Positions 25,829 to 34,990 of a stretch of DNA of 64,000 nt are shown here, in pieces. A program made the position numbers and the translations under genes. Below the pieces are notes generated by a model, which searched no databases, had not been told where the DNA came from, and worked only from the letters and a program-made list of their open reading frames with translations. The DNA is from Microbacterium trichothecenolyticum (lineage in GTDB: Bacteria; Actinomycetota; Actinomycetes; Actinomycetales; Microbacteriaceae): assembly GCF_030818955.1 (NCBI RefSeq), contig NZ_JAUTBF010000001.1, positions 1,736,001 through 1,800,000 of the forward strand. Direction: 5' to 3'. The stretch's first letter is position 1. Every line of letters starts with the position of its first letter.

Positions 25829-26251
25829 ATGGTCCGTAGGAAGAAGACGCCCCATCCGTTCGACGAGCATCTGGGTTCGGCGATACGGGCAGCGCGACGG
25901 CGCCGGAGCGTCACGCGCGAAGCCCTCGCGAGACAAACCGGCATACCCCTCTCGAACCTGAAGCGACGCGAAGACGGGGCGAACGAGACCTCGGTCTCCG
26001 AGCTCGAGCGCATCTCATCCGTCCTCCAGATACCGACACGTGAGATCGTCGACATGGCTCTCATCGATTACAGCGCCGCCGGCTCCGTATCGAGGGGCTC
26101 CGCGCAGGACGGCCTCGACAAGCTCCTCGCCTCGGTGTCCGAAGCCCCTCGTACCATCGACGCCGCGGACAACGTGACCTATCTCGGCCACGTTTCGCCC
26201 GGTCTCCTCGACGCCGCCAACACCGACGAGCGCACGAGGGAGACCGACTGA
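25829..26251 (+). CDS. XRE-family helix-turn-helix regulator
   Basis: 140 residues. The N-terminal Cro/C1-type HTH covers residues ~12-68: LGSAIRAARRRRSVTREALA, then RQTGIPLSNLKRRED and VSELERISSVLQIPTREI. The C-terminal half is polar and without a known domain. It sits 17 bp before the ImmA/IrrE-type peptidase gene on the same strand, the classic repressor/antirepressor pair of integrative elements, and faces away from the RiPP operon. Regulation of that operon is possible but unproven. Confidence 0.85.
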   Translation: MVRRKKTPHPFDEHLGSAIRAARRRRSVTREALARQTGIPLSNLKRREDGANETSVSELERISSVLQIPTREIVDMALIDYSAAGSVSRGSAQDGLDKLLASVSEAPRTIDAADNVTYLGHVSPGLLDAANTDERTRETD

Positions 26252-26268
26252 TCGCCGACAGGGAGGCC

Positions 26269-26706
26269 ATGAGAGATCTACTCACCCTCGCAGCACGCCT
26301 TGGCGTCACGGTTCACGTCGCTCACCTCCCGGAGCCGTATCGGGGCTTCTACGATCACGAGCGGTGCATGGTCGTGTACGACTTCGCTCTCACCCCCATC
26401 GAGCGCGCCTGCGTCCTCGCCCACGAGCTCGGGCACGCGTTCCATGGACACCGGGGTCGAAACGATCCCGAGGCCGAGGCCGCTGCCGACGCGTACGCCG
26501 CGGGAGTTCTCGTCGATCCGGAGCGATGGGCCCAGCTCGAGGCAATGGGATTGGCCGACATCGACATCGCCGAAGAGCTCGGCGTGACGCTCAAGATCCT
26601 CCGCGTCTTCGTGAAGAACCATCTGACGCGCGTCTGCGGCACCACCTACACACGCGCCCGTCTGGGGCGAGGCCAGTTCCAGCACGCCGCACGCTGGGCA
26701 TCCTGA
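26269..26706 (+). CDS. ImmA/IrrE-family metallo-endopeptidase
   Basis: 145 residues with the zinc motif CVLAHELGHAFHGHRG (HExGH) and the downstream EAEAAADAYAAGVLVD segment that supplies the third ligand Glu/Asp. Family members cleave XRE-type repressors (ImmA of ICEBs1, IrrE of Deinococcus) to induce genes. The upstream XRE gene is the obvious target. GGGAGG precedes ATG 26269. Coding is G/C-rich like the host, unlike the RiPP island. Confidence 0.88.
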   Translation: MRDLLTLAARLGVTVHVAHLPEPYRGFYDHERCMVVYDFALTPIERACVLAHELGHAFHGHRGRNDPEAEAAADAYAAGVLVDPERWAQLEAMGLADIDIAEELGVTLKILRVFVKNHLTRVCGTTYTRARLGRGQFQHAARWAS

Positions 26707-26808
26707 GGCCACCCCCGTAAGCGTTGTCACCCACGCACGCCGCCCTGGCATACGCCCACCGCGACGAAGACGCTGTTCTCGCCCCGCCCCGCTCCTCGTG
26801 TCGGATGC

Positions 26809-27411
26809 CTAGATCCACCCGCGCTCCCGCGCATGGATCGTCGCCTGCTGCCGACTCGCCAGCCCCAGCTTCCCCAGCACTGACGACACGTGGTTGCGCA
26901 CGGTCCCGGCCGACAGGTGCAGCGCCGAAGCGATCTCGGCCACCGTCTCCCCTCGCGCGCCCGCCCGCAGCACGTCGAGCTCGCGGTCGGTGAGGGGACT
27001 GCGTTCGTCGCTGAGGGCGTCGGCGGCGATCTCGGGGTCGACGTAGCGCCGCCCGGCGGCGACTTCGCGGATCACCGCGGCGACGTCGTCCGCCGGACGC
27101 GACTTCGGCAGGAACCCATCGACCCCGGCGCTCAGCGCGCGCCGCAGGACCCCCGGCCGCGCATGGCGCGTGACGATCACGCAGCGCGCGGGCACGCAGC
27201 GCAGGATCCTCGCGGCGGTGTCGACCCCGTCGAGGCCGGGCATCTCGAGGTCGAGCAGGCAGACGTCGGGCCTGAGCCGCTCCGCCTCGGCGAAGGCACT
27301 CTCACCGTCGCGGCACTCCGCCACGACCTCCAGGTCGGGTTCGAGGCGCAGCAGGGCGGCGAGCGCCGTGCGGATCATGTCCTCGTCATCGGCGATGAGA
27401 ACGCGGATCAT
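26809..27411 (-). CDS. NarL/FixJ-type response regulator
   Basis: 200 residues. Receiver domain with acidic pocket ADDEDM, phospho-acceptor Asp54 in LLDLEMPG, and the conserved Lys in LPKSR. C-terminal LuxR-type HTH starting PLTDRELDVLRAGARGETVA and ending HVSSVLGKLGLASR. It is transcribed with the sensor kinase; the start ATG overlaps the kinase stop as ATGA. Target genes are unknown, and neighbouring genes are not obviously a regulon. Confidence 0.93.
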   Translation of the reverse strand: MIRVLIADDEDMIRTALAALLRLEPDLEVVAECRDGESAFAEAERLRPDVCLLDLEMPGLDGVDTAARILRCVPARCVIVTRHARPGVLRRALSAGVDGFLPKSRPADDVAAVIREVAAGRRYVDPEIAADALSDERSPLTDRELDVLRAGARGETVAEIASALHLSAGTVRNHVSSVLGKLGLASRQQATIHARERGWI

Positions 27412-28568
27412 GCCCGCACCCCCGCGGGCACGCGGACGGTGACGGTGAAGCGGTCGCCGGAGTGCACGGCATCCACGCTCCCCTCGACGCGTCCGACACG
27501 CTCGGCGATCCCGTCCAGTCCGCTGCCGCCGAGTCGGGGTGCCGCCGGTGCGTCGTTCGCGATCGCAAGCTCCCACGTCTCGTCGTCCCGCAGAAGAGAG
27601 AGGGATGCCGAGACCCCGCCGCCGTGCTTGAGCACATTCGTCGTGCACTCCCGGATCACCGGCCCGAGCACCTCCGCCGGAGCCTCGGCGGCGTCGGGAG
27701 CGATGTCGACGTCGACCCGCAGGCCCGCCGCGCGCAGCAGATCGGCCGCGTTGGCGAGTTCGTCGGGCAGCGGGACTCCCCGGAAGCGCGTCGCCAACTC
27801 GCGGGTCCCGCGCCGCGCTTCGTCGACGCTCGCGCGGGCGAGGCGCACCTGTTCGATCGCCGCGGCGGGGTCGCGCGCGAGCATCTTCTCGGCGAGCTCG
27901 AGCTGCAGCGCGATGACCTGCAGGTGATGCCCCTGGAGGTCGTGGAGGTCGTTCGCCAGGTGCAGGCGCTCTTGCGCGGCGGCGAGACGGCCCTCGACGC
28001 GGCGTGCACGGTCGAGCTCGCGCACGATGTCCCACCACCACAGGGAGGTCGCCGACAGCGGCGGCAGCATCGCGGTGAAGAGGCCGACCCCGAAGACGTC
28101 CGCGATGTACCCCGTGGGATTCAGGCGTGCGACCTCGATGATCCAGGCCGCGACGATGACCGCGATCAGGAGCACGACGAGACGCAAGCGGATGCCGACC
28201 CGCCACCGCAGCAGGCAGAGCGCCTGCGCCGCGAGCGCGACGGCGAGCAGGAGCGACCCCGCGGCCGCACCGGCCAGCGCACCGGAGGCGACCCCTGCCA
28301 GGACCACCGGCCAGACGGGGCGGACACCGATCGCGTCGCCCTCGTCGAGCGGCTCGCGCCGGTAGTGGATGAGGAGCAGAATCGCGGATGCCGTCGACCC
28401 GGCCGCGCCGACGAGGTACAGCACCGTGACGAGCGAGGGCTCGCCCAGCGCGACCAGGAGCGCCCACACGGCCAGGCCGAAGACCTGCAGCAGCATGATG
28501 GAGGCGACGGTGTACCACCACGTGACGCGGACGTCGCGGGCGTAGGTCGCGGAGGGGGACGAGGTCAC
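27408..28568 (-). CDS. NarX/DesK-type sensor histidine kinase
   Basis: About 386 residues. Five to six hydrophobic N-terminal segments, a HisKA_3 dimerisation helix with the phospho-acceptor His in HLANDLHDLQGHHLQVIAL, and an HATPase region (CTTNVLKHGG N-box, LGGSGLDGIAERV G-box). It pairs with the response regulator downstream. Start uncertain: GTG 28568 chosen; GTG 28577 and ATG 28616 are in frame and none has a well-spaced ribosome site. The membrane signal sensed is unknown. Confidence 0.9.
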   Translation of the reverse strand: MTSSPSATYARDVRVTWWYTVASIMLLQVFGLAVWALLVALGEPSLVTVLYLVGAAGSTASAILLLIHYRREPLDEGDAIGVRPVWPVVLAGVASGALAGAAAGSLLLAVALAAQALCLLRWRVGIRLRLVVLLIAVIVAAWIIEVARLNPTGYIADVFGVGLFTAMLPPLSATSLWWWDIVRELDRARRVEGRLAAAQERLHLANDLHDLQGHHLQVIALQLELAEKMLARDPAAAIEQVRLARASVDEARRGTRELATRFRGVPLPDELANAADLLRAAGLRVDVDIAPDAAEAPAEVLGPVIRECTTNVLKHGGGVSASLSLLRDDETWELAIANDAPAAPRLGGSGLDGIAERVGRVEGSVDAVHSGDRFTVTVRVPAGVRA

Positions 28569-28720
28569 CTCCGCCACTGTACGTCCGTGACATTCGTCAT
28601 GGTCGATCCCGCGCATCCTCCCGTGGGCTCATGACGCCGTGACACTGCCGTCGACGGGACGCGGTCGCTGGGATGGAATCACCGCGGAACACGCCGCGCC
28701 CCCATCCCCCGGGAGCAGTC

Positions 28721-29221
28721 ATGTCCAACCCCGTCTCCGATCTCGTCCTCGGCTTCCAGAACCTCGTCGCCCAGGTCCCCGACCTCGTGCAGCCCCTCGT
28801 CGTGGCCCTCGCCGGCGCCGTCCCCTTCATCGAAGGAGAGGGAGCGGCCGCGATCGGCATCATCGGTGGCATCCCTCCGGTCGTCGCCGCTGTGGCGGGA
28901 GCCGTCGGGAACCTCCTCTGCGTCGCGATCGTCGTGCTCGCGACCGCCCGCGTGCGCACCGCCGTCACCACGCGCCGCGGCGCCCCCGAGAAACCGAGCT
29001 CCGCGCGCCGCGAGAAGTTCGAGCGCGCCTATCACCGCTACGGAACGCCGGGCGTGAGCCTGCTCGGCCCCCTCCTCCTGCCCACGCAGTTCACCGCGGC
29101 GGCGCTGACGTCGACCGGCGTGCCCCCGCTGCGGGTGCTGGCCTGGCAGGCTGCGGCGATCGCCCTGTGGACGACGGTGGTGACGTTGATCATCACGGGC
29201 GTGATCCGCGCGGTGGCGTGA
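28721..29221 (+). CDS. Small multidrug efflux-like membrane protein
   Basis: 166 residues with about four hydrophobic segments and a cytosolic basic loop (TTRRGAPEKPSSARREKFER). PFIEGEGAAAIGIIGGIPP and GVSLLGPLLLPTQFTAAA resemble proteins annotated in Microbacteriaceae as small multidrug efflux protein, distantly like the DedA/SNARE-associated fold. Transport activity is not demonstrated for this type. GGGAGCAGTC precedes ATG 28721. It converges with the DUF305 gene at a shared terminator. Confidence 0.65.
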   Translation: MSNPVSDLVLGFQNLVAQVPDLVQPLVVALAGAVPFIEGEGAAAIGIIGGIPPVVAAVAGAVGNLLCVAIVVLATARVRTAVTTRRGAPEKPSSARREKFERAYHRYGTPGVSLLGPLLLPTQFTAAALTSTGVPPLRVLAWQAAAIALWTTVVTLIITGVIRAVA

Positions 29222-29222
29222 G

Positions 29223-29264
29223 TCGGGCGGGGCGCGGAGGCCACGGCATCCGCGCCCCGCCCGA
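29223..29264. terminator. Bidirectional hairpin terminator
   Basis: A 16-bp perfect stem (tcgggcggggcgcgga and its complement) with a 10-nt loop lies between the convergent efflux-like and DUF305 genes. Confidence 0.8.
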
Positions 29265-29267
29265 TCG

Positions 29268-29867
29268 TCAGAGCTTCCCTCGCAGTTGCTCCATCTCGGC
29301 GATCTCGGCCATCTGCGCCTCGACGATGCTGCGGGCGAGCGAGACGGCGGCGGTGTCCGAGCCGTCTTCGATCTCGGCCTGCGCCATGTCGACCGCACCG
29401 CGGTGGTGCGTGATCATCTGCGACAGAAACAGCTTCTCGGCCTCGGAGCCCGTGGCGTTCTCGAGCATCGCCATATCGTCGGCGCTCATCATGCCGTCGC
29501 CGTGGTGCATGGCATGCCCGTCCGACGCCTCGGCTCCCCAGGCGTCGAGCCACCCCTGCATCTTGTCGATTTCGGGCTGTTGGGCGGCTTTGATCTCTTG
29601 GGCGAGGGCGGCGACGCGCTCGTCGATGCCGTCCTTGGCCAGCAGGGTGTCCGACATCTCGATCGCCTGCGCGTGGTGCGGGATCATCATGCTCGCGAAC
29701 ATGACGTCGGCGTCAGTCGCGCCGCTCGCCGCCGGCGGTGCGGAGCTCTCGCTGCCGTGGTCCATGCCGGACATGCCCTCGTGCGAGGTCGTTCCGCCGG
29801 TGCACCCGGCGAGCAGGAGGAGGGCGGTGAGGGTGATCGCGGCGGTCGCCGCGGTGCGGTTGTCCAT
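29268..29867 (-). CDS. DUF305 lipoprotein
   Basis: 199 residues. Lipobox LLAGC gives a predicted lipid-anchored exported protein, followed by a His/Met/Ser linker (HEGMSGMDHGSES). Two halves of a ferritin-like four-helix domain carry the paired-His motifs MMIPHHAQAIEM and MITHHRGAVDM characteristic of DUF305. Met/His richness suggests copper or other metal handling at the envelope. The DUF6153 gene upstream, also His-rich, supports a metal-related pair. Confidence 0.9.
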   Translation of the reverse strand: MDNRTAATAAITLTALLLLAGCTGGTTSHEGMSGMDHGSESSAPPAASGATDADVMFASMMIPHHAQAIEMSDTLLAKDGIDERVAALAQEIKAAQQPEIDKMQGWLDAWGAEASDGHAMHHGDGMMSADDMAMLENATGSEAEKLFLSQMITHHRGAVDMAQAEIEDGSDTAAVSLARSIVEAQMAEIAEMEQLRGKL

Positions 29868-29949
29868 CGTGTGTTCTCCAAAGTCGGTGGTGGCGCTCGG
29901 CGGGCGCCGAGCAGGGTGCGCTGCCCGCGCGGGGCGGGCCGGCGCGCCC

Positions 29950-30435
29950 TCACGTCCGACGGATGCAGAGGAGCGCGAGCGAGGGTGGCGGCAGCGTGTG
30001 CGCGAGGACGGACCATCGCGTCCGCATCGAAGAAAGCTGCTGCGCGCGAGCGCCCGGGAGCCGGCGCCCGACCGCGACGACGAACAGGATGACCGCGCCG
30101 AGAAGCGCGAGCACGCACGCCATCCACGCCATGGCGTGATCGGTGGACGGGACCACCACGTCCGCCATGGCCGCGCTCATCACGCGGTGGTCCTCGTGGG
30201 CGGAGACGGATGCCGCGGCCCCGGCGGCATGACCCGCGTGGGCACCGTGTGTCGACGCAGCGTGGGGGCTGACCGCGGTGCCGTGGAGGATCGCACCGCC
30301 GTGTCCCGCCGCGGTGCCGTGCGTGTTCAGCGCGTGCATCGCAAGGAGACCGGCGATGATCAGGGCCGTGAGCAGCAGCACGCGCACGAGCATCGTCGGG
30401 CGGCGGGCGTGCGCCGCGACAGCGATGATCGACAT
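29950..30435 (-). CDS. DUF6153-type His-rich membrane protein
   Basis: 162 residues: an N-terminal hydrophobic segment (LVRVLLLTALIIAGLLAMHAL), a His/Ala-rich outer loop (THGAHAGHAAGAAASVSAHE), and a second helix (WMACVLALLGAVILFVVAV). The pattern fits the uncharacterised DUF6153 family, often found beside DUF305 genes. GGGGAGGTGAGG precedes ATG 30435. The His-rich loop could bind metal; that is inference. Confidence 0.7.
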   Translation of the reverse strand: MSIIAVAAHARRPTMLVRVLLLTALIIAGLLAMHALNTHGTAAGHGGAILHGTAVSPHAASTHGAHAGHAAGAAASVSAHEDHRVMSAAMADVVVPSTDHAMAWMACVLALLGAVILFVVAVGRRLPGARAQQLSSMRTRWSVLAHTLPPPSLALLCIRRT

Positions 30436-30550
30436 CCTCACCTCCCCGGACCGCCCAGGGTAGCGATGCTGCGGGCGCCGGGTTCCGCAGCACCGGCGCC
30501 ACCGCGGCCGAGAGCAGACCGAAGAGCCCGCAGCGTCGCTCCCGCCCCGC

Positions 30551-31468
30551 TCACCTCACCGAGTCCGCCCGCACCGTCTGGGACAGAGCATCGAGGGGCA
30601 TCGCGTCGAGCACCGCGCGCACGTTCACGCTCTCCCGACGCGTCGCGCGGACGACTGCGGCGATCTCGCGGAAGGCACCGGGTTCCGCGAGCGGCACCGC
30701 GACCGTGCCGGGTGGGAGCTCCCCACGGCCGAGGCGCGGCACCGCGGCGATCGCCAGCCCTTCCTGCACGAACGCGAGGAGGGATGCGAACTCCGCGGCC
30801 TCGTAGACGATGCCGCTGCCGCGGTCGAGTCCGGTCGTCGTCTCGAGCCACCGCCGGTAGGGGTCGTCGTCGGGCGTGACGGCCCACGTCTCGTGCGTCA
30901 GATCGGCCCACCGCAGTTGGGGACGACCGGTGAGCCGGTGGTCGCGCGGAACGACGATGTCGACGGCATCCTGGCCGAGGACGACACGGTGAAGGTCCGG
31001 GTCGGTACGGCTCGACGTGGCTCCCCACACCTTCACAATGGCGAGGTCGACGAGACCGAGGCGCACCTGCCGGACCCCGTCGGCGGGCTCGAGCTCGACC
31101 GGCTCGACCCGGAGGCTCGGGTCGGCATCGAGCAGGGTCCGGATCAGGGGAACGACCAGCCCACGCAGCGCGGTGGGAAACGCCGCGACCCGCACCCGGC
31201 CGGACGGACCATCGGATGCCACGACCTCAGCGAGGTCGTCCAGGCTCCGCACGGCCGCCCTCCCCTCATCGACGAGACGGTGAGCGAGCTCGGTGAGGAC
31301 GACCCCGCGACCCACGCGCTCCAGCAGCGGAGCGCCGACGGCGTGCTCCAGACGCTGGACGCGTTGCGTGATGTTCGACGGGGTGTAGTGCAGCAAGGCG
31401 GCCGCCGCGGTCACCGAACCGGTGTCGGCCACGGCGATGAGCGCCCGGAGCCCCTGCACGTCAATCAT
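30551..31468 (-). CDS. LysR-family transcriptional regulator
   Basis: 305 residues. N-terminal winged HTH (LRALIAVADTGSVTAAAALL, then HYTPSNITQRVQRLEHAVG), a linker helix, and a type 2 periplasmic-binding-like effector domain with GRVRVAAFPTALRGLVVPL and FVQEGLAIAAVPRLG. It is divergent from the DMT transporter with 72 bp between starts, so the transporter is the likely target and its substrate or a relative the likely inducer. Confidence 0.93.
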   Translation of the reverse strand: MIDVQGLRALIAVADTGSVTAAAALLHYTPSNITQRVQRLEHAVGAPLLERVGRGVVLTELAHRLVDEGRAAVRSLDDLAEVVASDGPSGRVRVAAFPTALRGLVVPLIRTLLDADPSLRVEPVELEPADGVRQVRLGLVDLAIVKVWGATSSRTDPDLHRVVLGQDAVDIVVPRDHRLTGRPQLRWADLTHETWAVTPDDDPYRRWLETTTGLDRGSGIVYEAAEFASLLAFVQEGLAIAAVPRLGRGELPPGTVAVPLAEPGAFREIAAVVRATRRESVNVRAVLDAMPLDALSQTVRADSVR

Positions 31469-31540
31469 TCACTGATCCTAAATCCGTCACCCGCCTGATC
31501 GTCGATAGTGCTTCACGGTGTACGCCGGGAACATGGATGC

Positions 31541-32446
31541 GTGACCCAGACGGCCCCTCTTGCCACCGGCATCCCCTCGTCCCGCAATCCGCGCGCCCGC
31601 GCGAGCGTGCTGCTCGCGCTCGCCATGGCGGGGTGGGGCACCATCGGGCTGTTCAGCATCCAGGCGGGTACCGACGCGATCACGACGACCGCCTGGCGCT
31701 GCGTCTTCGGTGCGGTGACGCTGCTGATCCTGTCGTTCGCGACGCGGTCGTTTCAGACGTCGATCTGGACGCGCCGCGCGGTCGCCCTGACCATCGTCGG
31801 CGGTCTCGCCCTCGTGGCGAACTGGGCGTTCCTCTTCTTCTCGTTCAGCCAGACGACGATCACCGTCACGACCGTCGCGTACCACCTGGAGCCGTTCTTC
31901 CTCGTCGCACTCGGCGCCCTCGCCGCCCGCCGAGCACCGCGGCGCAGCGATATGGCCTGGTTGCTCGTAGCCTTCGGCGGGCTGCTGCTGGCGACGCAGT
32001 TCCTCGGCCCCGGCGGCATCCAGCCCCTCGAGCCCTCCCAGCTGCTGGGCGTCGGCGCGGCCCTCGCGGCCGGTGCGCTGTACGCGGTGGCGACGTTCGC
32101 GGCGCAGCACACCCGTGGCATCCGTCCCTATCCGATGACCCTCATCCAGTGCGTCGTCGGCGCCGCCGTGCTCCTCCCCTTCGCGCAGGGCCTGCGGTGG
32201 GGCGACGGCTCGTGGATCTGGATCGCCGTGATGGGCATCGTGCACACGGGCTTGCTGTACTCGATCCTCTACAGCACGGCCCGCGTGCTCTCGACGATCA
32301 CGATCGCCGCGCTATCGTTCGTCAACCCCGCCGTGGCCGTGCTCGTCGACGTCGCCGTCTACGGGCACCTGCCCGACGCGTTCCAGCTGCTCGGCATCGC
32401 GATCATCACGGGCGCAACGCTCGCAATGACGCTGCGCAACCGCTGA
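31541..32446 (+). CDS. EamA/DMT-family transporter
   Basis: 301 residues from GTG 31541 (frame open to 31508). Ten hydrophobic segments in two EamA repeats: ALAMAGWGTIGLFSIQAGTD opens the first and GVGAALAAGALYAVATFAAQ the second. The last part has LSFVNPAVAVLVDVAVYGHL, typical of amino-acid or metabolite exporters of this superfamily. Probably controlled by the divergent LysR regulator. The substrate is not predictable. Confidence 0.9.
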   Translation: MTQTAPLATGIPSSRNPRARASVLLALAMAGWGTIGLFSIQAGTDAITTTAWRCVFGAVTLLILSFATRSFQTSIWTRRAVALTIVGGLALVANWAFLFFSFSQTTITVTTVAYHLEPFFLVALGALAARRAPRRSDMAWLLVAFGGLLLATQFLGPGGIQPLEPSQLLGVGAALAAGALYAVATFAAQHTRGIRPYPMTLIQCVVGAAVLLPFAQGLRWGDGSWIWIAVMGIVHTGLLYSILYSTARVLSTITIAALSFVNPAVAVLVDVAVYGHLPDAFQLLGIAIITGATLAMTLRNR

Positions 32447-32460
32447 GGCGGGCTGGCGCG

Positions 32461-33276
32461 TCACTTCAGGAACGACGTCAGCGCGGCCACCCACGCGTCG
32501 AAGGCGTCGAGATGCGCGTCGTGCGATGCCCCCGCGAGGTCGATCCTGGTCGCGTTGCCGTTACCTGCGACGAAGGCGGCCTTCTGCTCCTCGATGAACA
32601 TGCCGTTGTCGGCATAGACGACGAGGGTCGGCGCAGCGACCTGGCTCCAGTCATCCCAGCGGGGAGTCACGACGTGCCCCATCGTCGCCACCATCACGTC
32701 CGGGTCGAATCGCGGATGCAGGCCGTCGGCGCGCTCCTCCAGGTCGGCCACCCACGCCCGGGCGAGCGGCTCATCGCCGAGGGCGTCAACCGCCGCGGCG
32801 CGGTCGGCGAACGGGATCGGCCACGACCGGAAGTACTCCCCCATGGCGGCGATCGACTCCGGGGTCCCTCCGCCGGCGTCGCTCTCCAGAAGCACCAGTC
32901 GCCGGACGAGACGCGGATGCCACGCGGCCACCAGCATCGCCGTGTGCGCGCCCAGCGACTGCCCGACGAGATCCACGGGCGTCGTCGACTCGGCCGAGAT
33001 CACCGCGGCGACATCGGACGCGAACGCCTCGCGCGACGTGTCGTGCGGGCGGCGGGTGCTGTGCCCGTGTCCCCGCTGGTCGATCAGGATGACGCGGCGC
33101 CCGCGCAGTGCGCCCGCCGTCGGGGCGAACTCCCGGCCGCTCCCGGCCAGGCCGTGCAGGATGACGACGCTCGGGCCGGCCCCGTCCGAGACCGCGTACG
33201 ACACCGTCGTTCCGTCTGCGACGACAAGCTCCCGGCGTACGAACTCCACCGCCTCACGGTAGCTCGCGCGGCGCAC
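32461..33276 (-). CDS. Alpha/beta-fold hydrolase
   Basis: 271 residues. Oxyanion region VILHGLAGSGREF, nucleophile elbow VDLVGQSLGAHTAM with Ser, a Glu/Asp in the strand after LVVYADNGMF, and a late His in GASHDAHLDAFD. A cap lies around residues 130-200. Esterase, lactonase or haloalkane-type activities are all possible. GTG 33276 is preceded by GGAGCGGGTC. Stands alone, convergent with the DMT transporter gene. Confidence 0.88.
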   Translation of the reverse strand: MRRASYREAVEFVRRELVVADGTTVSYAVSDGAGPSVVILHGLAGSGREFAPTAGALRGRRVILIDQRGHGHSTRRPHDTSREAFASDVAAVISAESTTPVDLVGQSLGAHTAMLVAAWHPRLVRRLVLLESDAGGGTPESIAAMGEYFRSWPIPFADRAAAVDALGDEPLARAWVADLEERADGLHPRFDPDVMVATMGHVVTPRWDDWSQVAAPTLVVYADNGMFIEEQKAAFVAGNGNATRIDLAGASHDAHLDAFDAWVAALTSFLK

Positions 33277-33390
33277 GACCCGCTCCGGGGGTTGGCGCGG
33301 TAGCCCCGGGACTCAGCCAGTGAGGTGAGTTGTCCACACGCATGACATAGTCGGGCTGTTTCCCACGCGACGCGGTGCAGGCTGGGAGGT

Positions 33391-33954
33391 ATGAGCCTGC
33401 TCCTCACCAGATGCGCCGAGCCCACCTGCGAGTTCACGTGGGAAGGCGGTTCGACACGTATCGACGCCGCGGAGCTCGAGCATCGCGAAGCCCTGGCTCG
33501 GGCCGGCACCTCGGCGACCGGGACGCCGCCCGAGAACACCGCGGACGAGGACGCGCCCCTGGTCGATCCGATCGATCACGCCCCGCACCGAGGACACGAG
33601 CTGGTCGTGGTGCGCGAACGATGGCGCTGGCTCAGACCGGTCGTCGTCTTCAACATCGTCTGGATCGCCATATCGGCATATGCGGCGACGACCAGCAGCA
33701 CATCGATGATGTGGCTGGCGTTCGTGTTTCCCGAGATCCCCGCGTTCCGCGTGGCGCCGGCAGTGCCGATCGCCGTGATCGTGATCGCCTCGTTCATCTC
33801 AATCTCCTACGCAGCGATGGGCGCCCGGGGAACGAGGTTCGGCCAGCGGTTCTTCGCCGCGATGACGATGTGCGGCGCGGTCTCGGCAGTGGCCTCGGCT
33901 GCTGCCTCCGGGACAATCCTGCTTCTCCTCGGACTGGCGTGGCGCTCCTCCTGA
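33391..33954 (+). CDS. Hypothetical membrane protein with N-terminal Cys pair
   Basis: 187 residues. The short N-terminal part with CAEPTCEF could be a small metal-binding knuckle. A polar, Pro/Glu/Asp-rich linker follows, then three hydrophobic segments (VVVFNIVWIAISAYAA, APAVPIAVIVIASFISIS, SAVASAAASGTILLLLGLAW). GGGAGGT directly precedes the ATG region. I do not recognise the family. Confidence 0.7.
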   Translation: MSLLLTRCAEPTCEFTWEGGSTRIDAAELEHREALARAGTSATGTPPENTADEDAPLVDPIDHAPHRGHELVVVRERWRWLRPVVVFNIVWIAISAYAATTSSTSMMWLAFVFPEIPAFRVAPAVPIAVIVIASFISISYAAMGARGTRFGQRFFAAMTMCGAVSAVASAAASGTILLLLGLAWRSS

Positions 33955-33965
33955 GGCGCCCGCCT

Positions 33966-33983
33966 ACCCGGCTGAGGCCGGGT
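33966..33983. terminator. Short hairpin
   Basis: ACCCGGC tgag GCCGGGT, 12 bp after the preceding plus-strand stop. Probable transcription end; the next ~100 bp hold nothing recognisable. Confidence 0.55.
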
Positions 33984-34085
33984 GATGTGGAAGGGACGAG
34001 TCGGTCCCAGAACCTCGCGTGCGGCCGCGCCGCATCCCCCTCGACGGACTTTACGGTGAGCATTCCGACCTCCGTCCGTACAGGC

Positions 34086-34549
34086 CTAATCGTGTCGCGT
34101 CGGACGCGGGCCCACCAGACGCGCGATCACCTCGGCGAGCTCGCGGATCGGCATCCGCGCGTCCAGCTCGATCGACGCCCCTCGTCGCAGCAGGGGCTCG
34201 ACGTCGGCGACGTGCGCGCGGATCCGGTCCTGCTGCTCGACGGTGTGCCCGTACGGATTGTTCGTGCGCGCGCGAACCCTCTCGATGAGGACCTCGACCG
34301 GCGCGCTGAGCAGCACCACCTGCTCGAAACGGTCGTAGAAGTCGCCCTGGTTCTCGCTCGTCCCCGAGACCACGACGGTCGCTTCGGTCGCGAGGAGGTC
34401 CGCCATCCGGGCGGCATCCCACGGGCCCCGTCGCCGTCGGTCCAGCCGTCGAGGTCGGTGTCGACGGTGAGATAACCGCGCGCGGCCAGCGCCGCGAGCA
34501 CCGTGGATTTCCCGGTGCCCGACATTCCCGTGACCAGGATTCGCGCCAT
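34086..34549 (-). CDS. P-loop nucleotide kinase-like protein (frameshifted)
   Basis: About 154 residues once repaired. The first frame gives MARILVTGMSGTGKSTVLAA (Walker A) and LTVDTDLDGWTDGDG. The second gives ARMADLLATEATVVVSGTSE, then FYDRFEQVVLLSAPVEVLIE and the end at 34086. Adding one G to the GGGG run near 34425 joins them as DGDGGPWDAARMADLL, the expected family sequence. These small AAA/shikimate-kinase-like proteins are widespread in actinobacteria and their substrate is unknown. The indel is more likely a consensus error than true decay because both halves keep good coding character. Confidence 0.75.
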
Positions 34550-34780
34550 GGGGCGACCCTAACGCGAGCGCACCGTCGTGACCACGGGCGGATGAGGAGC
34601 GTCAGGATGCCATGGCTCACGCTCATCGCGCAGATCGCCAGCGGCGGGCGGGCGGCGGCGGTCTCGGCATCCGCTCCTCTCCTCGACGACAGCTCGAACT
34701 CGTGACGGCTCCTTCACCGCTGGCATACTCGGCATCTGGTTCCACCGAGGCAGCGACGGCAACACGAGAGGACGGTCGGA

Positions 34781-34990
34781 ATGGCGATCGAACCCGGCAT
34801 CTACGAGCACTTCAAGGGCCAGCGCTACGAGGTGTTCGGAACCGCGCGGCATTCCGAGACCGAGGAGGTCTTCGTCTCGTACCGCAAGCTCTACGACGAC
34901 TACTCGTACTGGGTCCGACCGGTGGAGATGTTCACGGGGACGGTCGAGCGGGACGGGTACTCGGGGCCGAGATTCCGACGCATCGTCTAG
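34781..34990 (+). CDS. DUF1653 family protein
   Basis: 69 residues beginning MAIEPGIYEHFKGQRYEVFG and ending RPVEMFTGTV with a short tail. The IYEHFKGxRYEVxGxARHSET and YSYWVRPxEMF blocks are diagnostic for DUF1653, a small soluble beta-rich protein of unknown function. Full length for the family. Confidence 0.92.
   Translation: MAIEPGIYEHFKGQRYEVFGTARHSETEEVFVSYRKLYDDYSYWVRPVEMFTGTVERDGYSGPRFRRIV

Noticed and set aside
26809..28593. One large protein fusing kinase and response regulator
   Set aside because: The regulator has its own ATG at 27411 overlapping the kinase stop; the upstream part of that frame is the shadow of the kinase gene.
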